The notes under the pieces: generated by a model
What the model was told of the DNA's origin: nothing
Seen by the model: the letters and a program-made list of their open reading frames with translations, nothing else
Databases searched by the model: none
NCBI GenBank assembly: GCA_965262455.1
Contig: CBDHFH010000003.1
Span: 62,001-126,000 of the forward strand
Length of the DNA stretch: 64,000 bases
Direction: 5' to 3'
Source of the DNA: UBA1858 sp965262455
GTDB lineage: Bacteria; Pseudomonadota; Gammaproteobacteria; UBA4575
Part shown: piece after piece, positions 62,421-64,000 of the stretch
How positions within the stretch are numbered: the first letter of the stretch is position 1
Layout: each line of letters opens with the position of its first letter
Program-made: the position numbers and the translations under genes

Positions 62421-63731
62421 CTAGTGTTGCGAGGACGCCATCCAATGTTCTATGTCATGCGCTTCTTTAATGAGCGCTTGCGTCAGCACTTCATTGCCAT
62501 TGCGCGTTACACGCACATCATCTTCAATACGAATGCCGGTATCCCAGTAACGCTTAGGCACACCTTTGGATTTTGCAGGAATATATATTCCCGGCTCAAC
62601 CGTCAGGACCATACCTGGCTCAAACAAGCGCCATTGTTCTTCGATTTTATAATCCCCCACATCATGCACATCCAGACCTAACCAATGTCCAGTACGGTGC
62701 ATATAAAAACGTCGATACTCACCATCTTTAATCAATTGTGCAGGACGCCCTTTCAAAATGCCTAACTTAACCATACCCCTGGTTAATACTTTTACCGCCG
62801 CATCATGTGGGTCATTCCAATGGTTACCCGGCTGCACTGCTTCTATGGCAGCATGTTGCGCCTTCAACACCAGGTTATACAGCTCTAATTGTGGCTCACT
62901 GAATTCGCCGCTCACCGGGAAAGTACGTGTAATATCACTGGCATAGCCGTGGTACTCTGCGCCTGCATCAATCAGCAGTAAATCGCCTTCGTTAAGTACA
63001 CAGTTATTATCGGTATAGTGCAAAATACATCCGTTTTCACCGCCGCCTACAATTGAAGGATAAGCAGTGTCACAGCCTGCTTTATTAAACTCGTACAATA
63101 ACTCAGCTTCGACCTGATATTCATACATGCCAGGCTGACAGCTTTGCATCGCACGTCGATGTCCCGCCATGGCGGCTTTGGCCGCTTTCTTCATGTAAGT
63201 AATTTCTACACCTGATTTAAACAGGCGCAATTCATGTAACAAATGCTCTAGGGCGATAAATTCGTGCGGCGTATGAGAGCCTCCACGCCCTTTTTCGCGA
63301 ATTTGGTTGACCCAACCAATGACGCGGTGATCGAACTCGGTATTAACACCCATGGTGTAAAATACACGTGCGCGTTGCTCTAGAATACCGGGAAGAATTT
63401 CATCAATGTCTCCGATTGGAAATGCATCGTCAGCACCATAGACTTCCATTGCACCCTTTTGACCAGCACGTCGTCCATTCCAGGTTTCCATTTCCATGTC
63501 ACGTTCGCGACAAAACAATATGAATTGCGCCTGTTCTCGACCAGGCACCATAACGGCAACTGATTCTGGTTCATGGAAACCTGTTAAGTACATAAAATCA
63601 CTGTCTTGACGATAATCGAACTCAACATCTCGATTACGAACTTTTACAGTCGAGGCAGGCACAATCGCGATAGCATCTTGCCCCATCATGCGCATCAAAT
63701 TTTTCCTGCGTTTAGCAAATTCTTTTTCCAA
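62421..63731 (-). CDS. pepP: Xaa-Pro aminopeptidase P
   Basis: 436 residues (E. coli PepP 441). Creatinase-like N-domain, then the pita-bread catalytic domain with the dimetal ligands: LLIDAGAEYHGYASDITRTF (two Asp), MHRTGHWLGLDVHDVG (His), VLTVEPGIYIP (Glu) and GIRIEDDVRVT (Glu). Cleaves N-terminal residues before proline. It is one base after the ygfB-like gene on the same strand. Confidence 0.95.
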   Translation of the reverse strand: MEKEFAKRRKNLMRMMGQDAIAIVPASTVKVRNRDVEFDYRQDSDFMYLTGFHEPESVAVMVPGREQAQFILFCRERDMEMETWNGRRAGQKGAMEVYGADDAFPIGDIDEILPGILEQRARVFYTMGVNTEFDHRVIGWVNQIREKGRGGSHTPHEFIALEHLLHELRLFKSGVEITYMKKAAKAAMAGHRRAMQSCQPGMYEYQVEAELLYEFNKAGCDTAYPSIVGGGENGCILHYTDNNCVLNEGDLLLIDAGAEYHGYASDITRTFPVSGEFSEPQLELYNLVLKAQHAAIEAVQPGNHWNDPHDAAVKVLTRGMVKLGILKGRPAQLIKDGEYRRFYMHRTGHWLGLDVHDVGDYKIEEQWRLFEPGMVLTVEPGIYIPAKSKGVPKRYWDTGIRIEDDVRVTRNGNEVLTQALIKEAHDIEHWMASSQH

Positions 63732-64000
63732 TTATTGAATCTCCGCCGTCATTTTGATTGGCTGTAACTCTTCTGCAACAAGCAAGGCTGACATACGCAC
63801 ATATTCGAGCAGCTCGTTGTAGGAGACTTCTTCATCTTCTTGACCCGTGTCAGCACCATGCAACTGCGAGATGCGAGTAAGGTCGACTAATATCTCTGCT
63901 GTGTCATGAGGAAGCTCTGCATGCGCCTGTAAGCCAGCATTCGCTAAGCCAAATAAAAACCCGTCGCACCATGCTGCTAATGCTGTCACACGTGTACTCA
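63732..64000 (-). CDS. ygfB: UPF0149 family protein YgfB, C-terminal part (cut by window edge)
   Basis: The frame is open to the right edge, so the N-terminal half is missing; about 89 residues are visible. The AAWCDGFLFGLANAG motif followed by ISQL...EDEEVSYNELLEYVRMSALLVAEEL is the UPF0149 C-terminal signature. YgfB-type genes normally precede pepP-ubiH-ubiI, which matches here. A GTG at 63989 lies within the frame but is not the start. Confidence 0.88.
   Translation of the reverse strand, partial: STRVTALAAWCDGFLFGLANAGLQAHAELPHDTAEILVDLTRISQLHGADTGQEDEEVSYNELLEYVRMSALLVAEELQPIKMTAEIQ

Overview
The window is a chromosomal segment of a fairly AT-rich gammaproteobacterium. The evidence is the set of clusters typical of that class: mrdA-rodA-mltB-rlpA-dacA-dat-ybeD (cell elongation), lptD-surA-pdxA-rsmA-apaG-apaH, ygfB-pepP-ubiH-ubiI, lgt-thyA-folA, lipB-lipA and amgK-murU. 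No rRNA, tRNA, CRISPR array, insertion sequence or prophage gene was recognised. I cannot place the organism below class level. Nearly everything is ordinary housekeeping; the unusual material lies between or inside these clusters.

Layout. 1-8.7 kb: the end of a TonB-dependent receptor, argA with a degenerate kinase-like half, a small EF-hand protein, an acetolactate-synthase-like/aldehyde dehydrogenase pair, and the cell-wall recycling pair amgK-murU. 8.7-13.3 kb: a low-GC accessory island with a lipoprotein/membrane protein, a large FG-GAP repeat surface protein, a GAF protein and a tiny Fis-like HTH protein. Three related imperfect palindromes stand at its left edge, in its middle and at its right edge. 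13.3-25.5 kb: lipA-lipB, small membrane proteins, a SIMPL protein, rluE, elaA, the ribosomal oxygenase roxA, a type II NADH dehydrogenase, a DsbA-fold protein, a Tat-exported Csp-like copper storage protein, a Tat-exported intradiol dioxygenase and a DM13 protein. 25.5-33 kb: the elongasome/peptidoglycan operon, all on the minus strand.

33-43.8 kb: a membrane pyrophosphatase probably of the K+-dependent type, small exported proteins (one with a lamin-tail domain and a PEP-CTERM-like tail), metA next to a P-loop ATPase of unknown role, and an RND efflux pump with its adaptor. 43.8-52 kb: the lptD-surA-pdxA-rsmA-apaG-apaH operon, in which three extra genes (DUF3365 haem-binding-like lipoprotein, FMN-binding-like protein, exported protein) sit between pdxA and rsmA. 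52-64 kb: folA-thyA-lgt, a DUF255 protein, tpx, gcvH, a PCuAC-like lipoprotein followed by a TupBC-like ABC transporter with no binding protein, ppiC, and the ubiquinone hydroxylase/pepP/ygfB cluster running off the right edge.

No single obviously new multi-gene defence or mobile system is visible. The best candidates for something undescribed are the palindrome-bounded island at 8.7-13.2 kb, the metA-linked P-loop ATPase, the copper/Tat/DM13 neighbourhood at 22.8-25.2 kb, the degenerate argA and the operon insertion at 48.3-49.8 kb.
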